Positions 35,536-46,127 of a stretch of 64,000 bases of DNA are shown here, in pieces; position 1 is the stretch's first letter, and each line of letters starts with the position of its first letter. A program made the translations under genes and the position numbers. The notes beneath the pieces are model-generated. The model did no database searches. It was not told the origin of the DNA and saw only the letters and a list, made by a program, of their open reading frames with translations. The stretch comes from Capra hircus (taxonomy: Eukaryota; Chordata; Mammalia; Artiodactyla; Bovidae): positions 22,728,001-22,792,000 of the forward strand of contig NC_030836.1 of NCBI RefSeq assembly GCF_001704415.2, written 5' to 3'.

Positions 35536-36061
35536 ACTAAGTACAAAGCCATTATATTGTAGTATTTTCTTAAGTGCCTTGGGACCAAAGAGGCCAGAAA
35601 GTCATAAAAGGTTATCCCAAACATGATTTGAAGAGAGGGCGGATCTGTGAGTTGCTGAGTGAGTTGAGCATTACTGGGTCGCCTGGCAGCTGTGCTGTGG
35701 TTCTGCAGTTGTGGATCTTCATTTCAGCCTGATTGTTAAGTGTTCTGAGAATGTCAGAATAAACTCAGAACTCGGCAAATTACAGCCAAATCGACAATTC
35801 ATTCAAGCATGATAATCCAACCCACTTTGGGTGTTGACCAATCATTTAAAAAATCATTATTTTAAGATAGTGCGACAAATTTGCAAAAGTATATTTTTAA
35901 TGCATGCACCAGCATGACTTTTTTGTATTAGGTTTTAGTCCCTCTTATCATATTCGGTGCTTGTATTATGAGAATCTGAGATGCTGGTGGCCCTGAACTA
36001 ACCAGATGGTTTGGGGATTTTTGTGTATGTACTTAAGGGAAAACTCAGAATTCCAACATTT
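35536..36061. other. Unassigned
   Basis: No recognised repeat or gene. Confidence 0.5.
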
Positions 36062-36543
36062 AGTCAGCCATCAATCACTTACTGAAATGCCACTATTAAG
36101 AACAAGGCACAGAAGATATCTAGAGAAAAGACATGTTCCCCACGTCTGAGACTTCATCGTGCTGTAGAGGGAAAAGAGACAAATAGATATTTACAACCAT
36201 ATTTTAAATGTTGAAGTAAAGGGAATGAGTCGAGATGTTTTAGAAGAGAAGAAAGGGGTATTACTGACGGGTGGAGATGAGAATTAAAGAACTGCATAGG
36301 TGAGACGTCTGATCTTCTTGAAAGGCAAGTAGAATTTTGCTTGATGCTGGCAAGCACCCTTTTAAGAGTCACAGGCTGAGGAAATACCATATGCAAAAAC
36401 CTGGATGCAGGAAAAAATGCAGTGTTCAGGAAACACTGAGTTGCTCAGTGTGGCTGAAGCACAGGGCTTATGGAAGAGTGAGGGGAGGAAGAGATGAGTT
36501 TCTCAGATAAGATGAGATACCTCTATAAAAGTCTTGAACATAA

Positions 36544-36603
36544 GTCTAGAGATCATCCTGCTTGATGTCTAGAAATCATCCTGCTTGAGTCTAGAAATCA
36601 TCC
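36544..36603. repeat. Short tandem duplication, 22-23 base unit
   Basis: Two complete and one partial copy of a unit starting 'gtctaga(g/a)atcatcctgc' at 36544, 36567 and 36589, within the L2-like stretch. Confidence 0.9.
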
Positions 36604-36726
36604 AAAGGCTTTTCAGGAGAAACACAACATAATCATGTTCCTATTTTGAAAAGATAACTCTGGAGATATAGGTTAGCAAATGCTGGAGGGTTGTTTAGAA
36701 GCAGGAAAATCATCTGGAAGGCCTTA

Positions 36727-37088
36727 GAACTGTGGTGCTCAAGAAGCCTCTTGTGAGTCCCCTTGCACAGCAAGGAGATCAAACCAGTCAATCCTAAAGG
36801 AAATCAACCTTGAATATTCATTGGATGGACTGATGCTGAAATTCCAATACTTTGGCGACCTGATGTGAAGAGCTGACTCATTGGAAAAGACCCTGATGCT
36901 GGGAAAGATTGAAGACAAAAGAAGAAGAGGGTGACAGAGGATGAGATGGTTAAATAGCATCACTGACTCAATGAAGATGAAATTGAGCAAACTCTGGAAG
37001 ACAGTGGGGCACAGAAGAGCCTGGCATGCTGTTGTCCATGGGTTGCAAAAAGCTGGACATGACTGAACAACAACTGAACAACAACAAT
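36727..37088 (+). mobile_element. BovB LINE 3' fragment
   Basis: The last 360 bases of BovB from 'gaactgtggtgctcaagaag' to a CAA-rich end, inserted in L2-like sequence. Confidence 0.92.
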
Positions 37089-37345
37089 GGAAACAGGTAG
37101 TCTTCTGACAAGATGACATCCAAAGGCCAGTATGACAAGGTAGTCTTATTTACCGAGACAACATATTGATAATTTTTTTAGAACTCTTTTTTTAATGCAA
37201 AATATTTTTAACTCTGAAACCTATCATATTGAAATGATCAAAGCAAGAGATATCAAGGGTTACGGCCATGGAATCTGCAGAGGAAGAGAGATTTAAGAGT
37301 GGGATCAATGGGATCTGGTGATGAGACAAGAGTGAGACGTTGAAC

Positions 37346-37654
37346 ATGACCTCGGAACCTCTGCTTCAAACTCATGAGTGGATGAGTTTAAAACAAACAA
37401 TACTTATTGAAATTAAAATTAGAGTTGTGTATATCCTCTCTGGGAGCCAGAGGAAAGAGCAGAAAAATGACCAAACTCACATGACTGGGAGAAAAATGGG
37501 AATAGGGAGAATGAGCAATTTAAAACCCAACTCTTCCAAAGCCTATTATAGGTACATCATGATAAGCACTCAGTTAATTAAGGCAAGAATTACAAAGGCA
37601 CCCTGCAAGTTTCTTCAATTATGCACAAAAATTGGCGTCAGATGGTAGAAGATG
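37346..37654. other. Unassigned
   Basis: A 102-codon plus-strand frame (37340-37648) covers most of this. It has no motif, and no reason was found to call it a gene. Confidence 0.45.
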
Positions 37655-37880
37655 CTGTGTAAGTAGAAGAAAGTAAACAGGCCTTGTGATCAAAAGACGT
37701 AAGTTCCAATTCCTGCCCCCGTTTACTCATCTTTCTGAGCTTCTGCCTCTACAGCCAAGAATATGAAATAAGAATCCCTGCATGGCGCTGATATAAGGAT
37801 TGAATGAGATAATGGATGTGAGTGCACCTGTAAACTACAAAGCCCTTGACAAATACGAGGTATTATTATGACGGTATTAT
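37655..37880 (+). mobile_element. MIR SINE
   Basis: Plus-strand MIR: 'gtaagttccaattcctgccc', 'ataaggattgaatgagataa', 'gtaaactacaaagcccttga', 'aggtattattat'. Confidence 0.7.
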
Positions 37881-38193
37881 CACAATAAAACTTAAATGCG
37901 CTTGGGAAAAAGCACCCTAGCTTCCAATTATCCTGTCAAAATATTTATTGGATACCTACGTGCCAGCCTGCTGCTCTGAGCTCTGGAGAACAAATGAGGG
38001 CTCTGCTCTCACAAAGATCTCATGGAACCAGCATTCTCATGAAAGAGAGATAGCGACAAGTTATTCGTGGGTTCAGGATGCTTTTCACAAGAGAAAAAAA
38101 GCCCCATTGAGAATGCAGCTAAGTAGTTCCTGGATCCAGCACTAGGCAGGGATACAATTCACCCTACCCAGTGGTGTCACAATATTTATTACG
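37881..38193. other. Unassigned, perhaps decayed L2 end
   Basis: The piece 'aaaatatttattggatacct' followed by 'acgtgccagcctgctgctct' resembles a reverse L2 3' end, but too weakly to assign. Confidence 0.35.
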
Positions 38194-38202
38194 TCAAAGT
38201 TG

Positions 38203-38418
38203 CATACATGCATGCTCAGTTGCTCAGTCATGTTCGACTCTTTGCGACCCCATGGACTGTAGCCCACCAAGCTCCTCTGTTCATGGAATTTTGCTGGCAA
38301 GAATACTGAAGTGGTTGCCATTTCCTTCTCCAGAGGATCTTCCCGACCCAGGGCTCAAACCTGCATCTCCTGCATTGCAGGTGGATTCTTTACCACTGAG
38401 CCACCTGGGAAGTCCATA
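38203..38418 (-). mobile_element. Bov-tA SINE
   Basis: Complete reverse unit from 'gctcagttgctcagtcatgt' to 'gagccacctgggaagtcc'. The direct repeat tcaaagttg (38194-38202 and 38419-38427) is an exact 9-base target-site duplication. Confidence 0.95.
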
Positions 38419-38631
38419 TCAAAGTTGGAGTCGAGGGAAAAATGCAGGAGAAGAGGGCTGGAGGATCAATTACCGGGTATCAAAAAACAGGAAGAGAAGC
38501 CAGTGTCACAGTCATGAAACAGAATCCAAAACTAAGGACTAAATTGGGCAAGTAAAGTACTCGTATATGAGGACTCAGAGAAAGTGAGGCAAAGTCTGAG
38601 ACATTATTTGCAGGGTCTAACTGAGGATGAG

Positions 38632-38846
38632 GTTTCCTGGTGGCTCTGCTGTAAAGAATCCAAGTGCAATGTAGGAGACACGGGTTCAACCTCTGGGTTG
38701 GGAAGATTCCCTGGAGAAGGAAATGGCAACCTGCTCTAGTATTCTTGCCTGGGAAATCCCATGGACAGAGGAGCCTGGTGGGCTATAGTTCATGGGGCAC
38801 AAGAGTTGGAGACGACATAGGGACTGGACGACAACAACAACAATAA
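38632..38846 (+). mobile_element. Bov-tA SINE
   Basis: Complete plus-strand unit from 'tttcctggtggctctgctgt' to a CAA-repeat 3' end (acgacaacaacaacaat). Confidence 0.95.
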
Positions 38847-39084
38847 ATGACTATATTTATCCTCAGCTGCTCAACTTGACAAGCGACATGAATGTTATCT
38901 GTTCCCAGAGAGGCAGCCCTTGGAAAGGATCTGGGCACAGAAAGGGACTAACCCCCGCCTTGTCATCAACACATCACAGTCTGCCTGACCAGAATTTTCT
39001 GTCCACTCTCCAGACAGATATAAGCTGTCCTCTGGGCTGAATGTCAATTCTTGCTGTTGAAGCATCCCCCTATGCTGTCTAGAA

Positions 39085-39472
39085 TAGTGGTGTCTGGTAG
39101 GAATACCCTATGAGCCTTGAGTAAAATTTCCAATTTTCTGGAAGCCACATCAAAAAGACTTTTTTAAAAAGAGCTGAATTAATTTCAATAATATATAATT
39201 TACTCAGTAGAGCTAAAACTTAGTATTCTAATATGCAATCAACATACATTTATTAATGACATATTTAGAAACACCTTAAGAAGCCAACTGTCACACTATA
39301 ACATTGATAATATCTTAGCATGATTTAACAATGTAAGTAAATAGAGTTGTGCACATAGTTTCTGTCCTAAAATTTTAACCAAATTAAAAATTAAATTGCT
39401 CAGTTGCAGCGGCCATATTTCAAAGGTTCAATGACCACACATGGCTAGTGGCTACCACTTTGGACAGCACAG
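39085..39472. mobile_element. Nonautonomous hAT-type DNA transposon (MER33/MER58-like)
   Basis: About 388 bases with decayed terminal inverted repeats ('tagtggtgtctgg' at left, 'ttggacagcacag' at right) and the known internal block 'cacacatggctagtggctac'. Flanking 8-mers gtctagaa (39077-39084) and gtctagct (39473-39480) share 6 of 8 bases, as expected for an old hAT target-site duplication. It encodes no transposase. The exact family name is uncertain. Confidence 0.6.
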
Positions 39473-39635
39473 GTCTAGCTAGAGTTTAGAAGGAGTATTA
39501 TAATTTCACAGCAACTAGAAGGTCATCAGATTCAGTGTTTGGTTTGCATATGTTTAGGGTGAGAGAAGAAGGAATCTATACCAAGTGTCCTGCTTTGTAC
39601 TGGCCCAGGTTGTGCCACTGTGCTTTGAAACAACC

Positions 39636-39844
39636 TTGCGTGTGCGCTCAGTTGCTCAGTTGTGTCTGACTCTTTGTGACCACATGGACTGTAGCCCCTC
39701 CAGGCTCCTCTGCCCATGGAATTTCCCAGGCAAGAATACTGGAGCATGTTGTTAATTCCTTCTCCAGGAGATCTTCCCAACCCAGGGACTGAAACTGTGT
39801 CTCTTAAGTTGCCTGGCAGGTGGATTCTTTACCACTGTGCCATC
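39636..39844 (-). mobile_element. Bov-tA SINE
   Basis: Complete reverse unit: 'gctcagttgctcagttgtgt', body, and a head ending 'taccactgtgccatcttta'. Confidence 0.93.
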
Positions 39845-39965
39845 TTTAGGAGGATTATTATTCCCATTTCACACTGAGGAACCTGAGGCTCATACAGATA
39901 GGAGGATTTACCCAAGACATATGGACAAGTATAAAAGAACAGGACTTAAATCCAAAATTTCTGAT
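39845..39965 (-). mobile_element. MIR SINE fragment
   Basis: Reverse MIR abutting the Bov-tA: 'attattattcccatttcaca', 'ctgaggaacctgaggctcat', 'caggacttaaatcc'. Confidence 0.65.
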
Positions 39966-39985
39966 TATTTCTGTTATGGACAAAC

Positions 39986-40301
39986 ACAGAAGGTCATCCC
40001 TCAATATCTGCAGGAGAGTAGTTCTAGGATGTGTGGATACCGAAGTCCAATGATGCTCAAGTGTTTTATATAAAATAGCATAGTACGTGCATAAAATCTA
40101 TTCACATTCTCCTATATACTTTACATCATCTCCAGATTACCTACTATACAATGTGAATGCTATGTAAATATATGCTGGAATGAAACAAATTCAAGCTTCA
40201 CTTTTTAAAATTTTCTGAAATTTATTTTGGTAATTTCAATCCATGGTTAGTTGAATCCACAGATACAGAGCCTGTGGATATAGCAGGTCAACTGTACTTC
40301 A
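39986..40301. mobile_element. Tigger-type (TcMar) nonautonomous DNA element
   Basis: About 315 bases with complementary ends ('ggtcatccctcaatatctgc' at left; 'gcctgtggatatagcaggtc' then 'aactgta' at right) and internal sequence 'ctatgtaaatatatgctgg'. This fits the abundant Tigger-derived MITEs whose ends read 'gtatccgtggattcaacc'. Much decayed; subfamily not assigned. Confidence 0.6.
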
Positions 40302-40770
40302 TCACTTGATTTTTTGTCTTCTTTTTGTCTTAACATCCCTGTGTCATGTCATACATCTCAACTGGTATGTCATTGATACTGGGAGCTTCACTTACTCTTT
40401 GAGAAGATGGCAAAAACCTGAGTTTCTCTTCATACTCATGCCTGTTTCCTTTAACTTCTGACTTATCATTCAAGGTATGTTATGTCTGCTCTATCTTTGG
40501 GAATAGAGCATAGAACATGAATTATTCTATTAACCTTATAAATAACAGCCAGCTTTTCCAAGGATCTGTTCATGATGAAAATCCATGTGCATTCGCTGTC
40601 AGTTCTGTTTTTCCCTTGTGTAAGCAAATGCGAGTGCATAACCAGAAAAAGCCACCGTGATATATCTGCTCACCAAAAGAATCCTAAAGCTCACAACTGC
40701 CTGAAAGGCAGGAAGCCATAATGAAGACCGTGGAGATCAAGGTACCAAAAGGAAACATACACTGTCGGCC
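40302..40770. other. Unassigned
   Basis: No recognised repeat or gene. Confidence 0.5.
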
Positions 40771-40982
40771 TATTGTTGTTGTTCAATCACTAACTCGTAT
40801 CCAGACTCTTTTGTGACCCCATGGAGCCTGCCAGGCTCCTCTATTCATGGGATTTCTCAGGCAAGAATATTTGAGTGGGTTAACATTTCCTCCTTTAGGG
40901 GAATCTTCCCAAACCAGGGACTGAACCTGAGTCTCCTGTTTCGGCAGGCAGATTCTTTATCACTGAGCCACCAGGGAAGCCC
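40771..40982 (-). mobile_element. Bov-tA SINE
   Basis: Complete reverse unit from a GTT-rich start (reverse of the CAA tail) to 'gagccaccagggaagccc'. Confidence 0.95.
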
Positions 40983-41169
40983 AGCTTCCTTCAAAATCAA
41001 ATTGAAAAAGATTCTGATGAATCAGGCTGCAAGAACACCAGGCGTGCTTACCTTCCCTAGGGCTATGTGGGATGATAATAGAGTTGCCTGAGTCAGGCGG
41101 AGTCATAATCAGGGTGAGAATAAATGTGATAACCAGTTTTTAAAGCAAATGTGCACTTCCTGCAGTATT

Positions 41170-41255
41170 TTGCAGTGACGAGATTATGGGTTTAGTAGCC
41201 AGAAGACTTTACTTGAATTTGTCATAGCCTCTCTGTTCCTCAATTTTTCCATCTA
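41170..41255 (+). mobile_element. Possible MIR fragment
   Basis: 'tgggtttagtagccagaaga' followed by 'cctctctgttcctcaatttt' resembles plus-strand MIR with an internal deletion. Confidence 0.35.
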
Positions 41256-41772
41256 ACCTGGTGCCAGAGAACTAACAGAAGTTCTTCAGTGGAGACAAGT
41301 TAGCTCCTTATTCAAGGCTGCATCCTCCTACTCTTTACTTATACTTCCTATTCAGCTCTCCAATTTTTGTGAATTTTTATCATTCCATCTCCTACCTCTG
41401 TTGTTAATATTATCAATAATAAATAATTGTATTATTTATTAATAATAATATCTGTACCTGTAGGAAATCAGTCCACTATAAATCAACAGAGGCCACCAGT
41501 ATCTGCTTTCTAAGCCCTAGGCAAGTTTTGTTTCCAGGAGAGTTTACAACACACATGAGTAAGGTCAAAGGATGGCAAAGCTATAGTCACTGTTTCCCAA
41601 AGACAGGCTGGATTGCTGATGACTGCTGTCCACCTCTGGAGTTGAAATAAAACTGTAGGACTTAGCCAAAAGGTACAAAACATTGGAGGAAGGAGGAAGT
41701 GCAAACGAGTTATAAAAGGTACACACATTGTCTCGCAGACACTGCATATAAGACTTACTCTCGTTATCCCAT
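41256..41772. other. Unassigned
   Basis: No recognised repeat or gene. It includes an AAT-rich low-complexity patch near 41410-41450. Confidence 0.5.
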
Positions 41773-41983
41773 TTGTTGTTGTTTAGTTGCTAAGTAATGT
41801 TCCCCTCTTGCATCTGTGTGGACTGCAGCCCGCCAGCCTCCTCTGCCCATGGAATTCTCCAGGCAAGAATACTGGAGTGGGTTTCCATTTCCTTCCCAGG
41901 GGCACCTTCCCAACCCAGGGATTGAACTCACGTCTCCTGCATTGCAAGTGGATTCTTTACTGCTGAGCTACCAGAGAAGCCCA
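41773..41983 (-). mobile_element. Bov-tA SINE
   Basis: Complete reverse unit: GTT-rich start, 'ctccaggcaagaatactgga', and a head ending 'gagctaccagagaagccc'. Confidence 0.95.
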
Positions 41984-42406
41984 TAAAGCAATTCTACTAC
42001 AATTAAAACAGAAAAAAAATTTATTTAGGGAATGAAAAAAAAATTTTTTTTAAAGAAAACCTCCTAAATGTATATACACCTCAAAAAATGCAAAGTGAAT
42101 TGTTGGGAATTGTATTTCCACCTGATTATAAATATTATGTAGGGAATAAAATACTAAAGCTATAATGGGCAAATAATAAGCAGATATTCCTAAATATAGG
42201 CTAACATCTTGCAAACAGGTTGACAGTACATAATCTTTAGATATTATACACAGTGTTTAGTACTTGCAGAGAAGTGAAAAATAATTTAAGCTATTTATAA
42301 AACATCATTATGGGAAGTATTTTGGGGGCAAACAGTAAAATATGTAGTAGAAAAAGAACTCGCATGACAGATGAAATCCAAATTCTAGATAGTATTGAAA
42401 GTATTA
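41984..42406. other. Unassigned
   Basis: AT-rich with A/T homopolymer runs near 42010-42055. No recognised element. Confidence 0.5.
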
Positions 42407-42546
42407 TGTTCAGTTAGTCACTCAGTCATGCCCAGCTCTTTGTGACCCCATGGACTATAGCCCACCTGGATCCCCTTGCCTAGAATTCTCCTGGCAAGGA
42501 TACTGGAGTGGGTTGCCATTCCCTTCTCTAGGGGATCCTCCAGTCA
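42407..42546 (-). mobile_element. Bov-tA/Bov-A SINE fragment
   Basis: Reverse Bov-A body ('cactcagtcatgcccagctc' to 'ccttctctaggggatcctcc'). The tRNA-derived head is absent, so this is a partial copy. Confidence 0.9.
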
Positions 42547-42672
42547 AAGATCTTACTAAGTAGTTATAGCTAATCAGGCTAGTGTAATGATTCGGCGAAG
42601 TGGATGCTATAAAAAACAAGATAATCCTTATATGCCATGCTGATATTATATGTTTTTTATTGGTTTACTTTT

Positions 42673-42766
42673 TTTTAAATTTATTTATTTTAATTGCAGG
42701 CTACTTTACAATACTGTAGTGGTTTTTGCCATACAGTGACATGAATCAGCCATGGGTGTATATGTG
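42673..42766 (-). mobile_element. Very short L1 3'-end insertion
   Basis: Only about 94 bases of L1 3' UTR plus tail: 'ttacaatactgtagtggttt', 'ttgccatacagtgacatgaa', 'tcagccatgggtgtatatg'. An exact 13-base target-site duplication, ttggtttactttt, flanks it (42660-42672 and 42767-42779). Confidence 0.92.
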
Positions 42767-42779
42767 TTGGTTTACTTTT

Positions 42780-43537
42780 AATGCTTTTCCCCAGATAATA
42801 AAATAACACTGTCATTAAACTTTGTGATAGAATATTCTAGATAGAAATCTAAACATATAATTTTGTCCTCATATACTTCAACTTCAATCCAAATAACTTT
42901 GTCTTCTTCTGAGGAATGCAGGTCTAGTTAGGGCAACGGGACAGGTCCTGGCAGATGTCATCAAACTGTGACAGGCTCTTGAGTCCCTGTTTAAACTGAT
43001 GACATAGAGTCTCCCATCCTGGTTTGAAGCGTAATCACACCGGTATTGGCTAGCCCTGGGGTAAGGGTGAGAAGACAGCGATTCCTAGAAACCTTGGTTT
43101 TCAAGGATCTTTGTACCCATAGGAAGAAAGACTTTATTAGACTTGTGTAAATGGCCTTGGGAACACCTTCTATCCCCTAACATTAAAAAATCATAAGAGA
43201 GCTAAGTAGGAGGATTAAATCCTCTCATCTTGAGGTGAGAAGAATGCTTGTCTTCATGGTAGAGTTAAGCAATGCAGACAATCTTCCTCCCAGTGCCTCA
43301 AACAGGAAACTTACAACCTGCCACAACTCACAACTTTGGTCATGGAGGCAGGGGAAGCTGGCCACTCCAACAGCTGGATCTGAATTCTATGAAAAGGTCA
43401 AGAACAAAGCGGGAAATGGGAAGAGAGAGCAGGAAATGTATGCTCTGAGATAACCTAAAGATTTTTTTTTAATGTGGTAGATAAAACAATGTGCTATTGG
43501 GGTATTGAATAGCAAAGAACCAATGAAGTAATATTGT
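42780..43537. other. Unassigned
   Basis: No recognised repeat. The 72-codon frame at 43235-43453 has no domain. Confidence 0.5.
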
Positions 43538-44190
43538 GATGTTGTTCAGTCGCCAAGTCACATCTGACTCTTCACAACCCCACAGACTGCAGTACGCTGG
43601 GCTCCTCTGTTCTCCACTATCTCCCAGAGTTTGTGTAAATTCATGTCCATTGAGTTGGTGATGTCATCCAACCATCTCATTCTCTATTACTTCCTTCTCC
43701 TTTTGCTTTCAATCTTTCCTAGCATAAGGGTCTTTTCAAATGAATTGTCTCTTTGCATCAGGTCACCAAAGTATCAGAGCTTCACAGCTTCTGCATCAAT
43801 CCTTCCAATGAACACTCAGGACTGATCTCCTTTAGGATGGACTGGTTGGATCTCCTTGCAGTCCAGGGGACTCTTAAGAGTCTTCTCCAACACCACAACT
43901 CAAATGCAGTGATTCTTTGGTGCTCAGCCTTCTTTATGGTCCAGCTCTCACGTCTGTACATGACTAATGGAAAAACCATAGCTTTGACTATTCGGACCTT
44001 TTTTGGGAAAGGGATGTCTCTGCTTTTTAATACTCTTGCCTAGCTTTGTCATAGCTTTTTCCCCAAAGAGGAAGTGGCTTTTAATTTCCTGGCTGCAGTC
44101 ACCATCTGCAGTGCTTTCGCAGCCCAAGAATATAAAATCTGTCACTGCTTCCAATTTTTCCTCTTCTATTTGCCATGAAGTGATGGGCAA
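43538..44190 (-). mobile_element. BovB LINE 3' fragment
   Basis: About 650 bases of reverse BovB: 3' end at left ('gttgttcagtcgccaagtca'), truncated at right at 'tttgccatgaagtgatggg' in the C-terminal coding region. Minus-strand frames 43782-43979 and 43948-44205 are pieces of the BovB C-terminal sequence. Confidence 0.93.
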
Positions 44191-44228
44191 TATGGAAGAC
44201 TGCAAATAGACTTAATCATATATATTTA

Positions 44229-44365
44229 GGAGAAGGCAATGGCACCCCACTCCAGTACTCTTGCCTGGAAAATCCCATGGATGGAGGAGCCTGGTGGGCT
44301 GCCGTCTGTGGGGTCGCACAGAGTCAGATACGACTGAAGTGACTTAGCAGCAGCAGCAGCAGCAT
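44229..44365 (+). mobile_element. Bov-A SINE monomer, young
   Basis: Close to consensus ('gagaaggcaatggcacccca' to 'gaagtgacttagcagcagc') with an AGC tail. Flanks catatatattt and catatgtattt differ by one base and fit a target-site duplication. Confidence 0.93.
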
Positions 44366-44637
44366 ATGTATTTGCTGTTGTTGTTGATTAGTTGCTAAGT
44401 CATGTCCAACTCTTGGGACCCCATGGACTGTAGCATGCCAGGCACCTCTGTCCTTCACTATCTCCTGGAGTTCGCTCAAATTCATGTCCATTCAGTTGGT
44501 GATGCTATCTAATCACCTCATCCTCTGCTGTCCCCTTCTCCTTTTGTCTTCCAATTTACCTTGATTCATGAACCTAACATTTGAAGTTCCTATGGAATAT
44601 TGTTCTTTACAGCATCAAACTTCACTTTTACCACCAG

Positions 44638-44823
44638 TCTTCTTAGATATTCAGTTGTGTCCGACTCTTTGCGACCCCATGGTCTGTCCATGGGATTCTC
44701 CAGACAAGAATACTGGAGTGGATAGCCATTGCCTTCTCCAGGGGATCTTCCCAACCCAGGGATCGAGCAGCGTCGCCTGCATTGCAGGCAGATTCTTTAC
44801 CATCTGAGCCACCAGGGAAGCCC
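44638..44823 (-). mobile_element. Bov-tA SINE inside the BovB derivative
   Basis: Reverse unit with its 3' end slightly short ('attcagttgtgtccgactct') and a head ending 'gagccaccagggaagccc'. An exact 11-base repeat, tttaccaccag, flanks it (44627-44637 and 44824-44834). Confidence 0.96.
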
Positions 44824-44971
44824 TTTACCACCAGACACTTCCACAACTGAGTGTTGTTTCTGTTTGGGCCCAAATGCTTCATTCTTTCTGTAGCTATTTG
44901 TAATTGTTCTCCACTCCTTCCCAGTACATATTGGACACTTTCTAACTTGGGCGGGGCTCCCTTTGCAGTGT

Positions 44972-44991
44972 CTTTTTTTTTTTTTTTTTTT
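44972..44991. repeat. T homopolymer run
   Basis: About 20 T within the BovB 5' region, close to 'tgtctttttt'. It is an internal expansion and not a tail. Confidence 0.85.
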
Positions 44992-45195
44992 GGTCTTTTC
45001 ATATAGTTCATGGGATTTGCAAGACAAGAAAATTAGAGTGGTTTGCCATTCTGTCCTCTTGTGGACCGTGTTTTGTCAGAACTCTTCACTATGACCCACC
45101 TATCCTGGGTGGCCCTGCATGGCATGGCCCATAGCTTCATTAAGTTATGCAAGCTCCTTCACCAAGACAAGCCTGTCATCCATGAAGGGAGTCAT

Positions 45196-45699
45196 ATATA
45201 TTAATGATTATGACGAAGGGTTTATCCATGTTACAGGTAGACTAGTCAAATAAATGAGACAAATGGCTCTTCCTACAGAATGATGACAAAAAACAAATCC
45301 CTATTTCTCTATACATAAAAACACATTTTAATATGTTAAGCAACCTTAGATAACAAAAGCAAAATTGCATAATACTCTGGAAAAAAAGTGAGATAGTGTG
45401 TATTCATGATGCCATGCAAGAGAAGACTTCTGAAATAGAATACAAATACAAAAAGTGACCAAAAGAGGAGAACATCAACAATTGGCAAGGGATAACATAA
45501 ATTAAGAGAAGATATGAGCAAGGGTTATATAAAGCAAAGAGGATGATACACAACAGTATGTAATTAAAATCCTATAAATCTACAGGAAAAATGTTGGTGA
45601 CAGAATAGAAATACAGGTAAACAATATGCACTGAAAGCAAATGAGTGCCCAACAAATTGATGAAAAGGTACACAATCTACTAATCAAGGAAATACATGT
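45196..45699. other. Unassigned, A-rich, perhaps old L1
   Basis: A-rich plus strand resembling decayed L1 ORF2 sequence, but no landmark is firm. Confidence 0.4.
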
Positions 45700-46127
45700 A
45701 ACACATCAAGAAACCAGTTCCTATCCCAGATTAGGAAAAAGTAAAGTCTCCCCATACCAACTATCAGTGAAAATGCATGAAAACGCCATCAGTCATGCAG
45801 GTAAACCTCTCTGACGAGTAATTTATCAGCATTTGAAATGGAAGATAATCCTATCATGGGATGCAATAATTCCATCTCTAGATATGTACCCTACAGAAAT
45901 GACTGCACATGCTTATAATGAGACTTCACAAAGATATTAACTGAGACAATTTTTATGATATTAAAAAATGGATAAAAATGGAAACTAAAAGTTGAACACT
46001 ATAAAAATGGAAATTAAATTATGTTTAATTTCTTCAAATAAAATATTATACAGCAATTAAAATACATTCTTGGAACTATAACAATATGTATATATCTGAA
46101 AAAACAACTAAGTGAAAAACATTAATT
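45700..46127 (+). mobile_element. Old L1 (L1M-type) 3' part
   Basis: L1M landmarks: 'gggatgcaataattccatct', 'ctagatatgtaccctacaga', 'attatacagcaattaaaata', 'tatatctgaaaaaacaacta'. It is cut at 46127 by an L1 5' UTR. Confidence 0.65.

Larger units (their letters stand above)
36062..37345 (-). mobile_element. L2 LINE remnants, interrupted by BovB
   Basis: Decayed reverse L2 3' region: 'aatcacttactgaaatgcca', 'ggaaataccatatgcaaaaa', 'tgaaaagataactctggaga', and after the BovB 'gaagagagatttaagagtgg'. The assignment rests on the order of weakly conserved L2 blocks. Confidence 0.5.
44380..45195 (-). mobile_element. BovB deletion derivative with both termini
   Basis: Read on the minus strand, it starts with the BovB 5' UTR beginning 'cccttcatggatgac' (from 45195), continues through the 5' part to about 44563 ('ccatgaatcaaggtaaattg'), then jumps directly to the last 180 bases of BovB (44562 to 44380; 'ggagaaggggacagcagagg'). 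The whole endonuclease and RT region, about 2.5 kb, is missing. The join lies at a short shared 'attgga' type sequence. A Bov-tA (44638-44823) later inserted in its 5' part. With no protein it could move only in trans. Confidence 0.85.
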
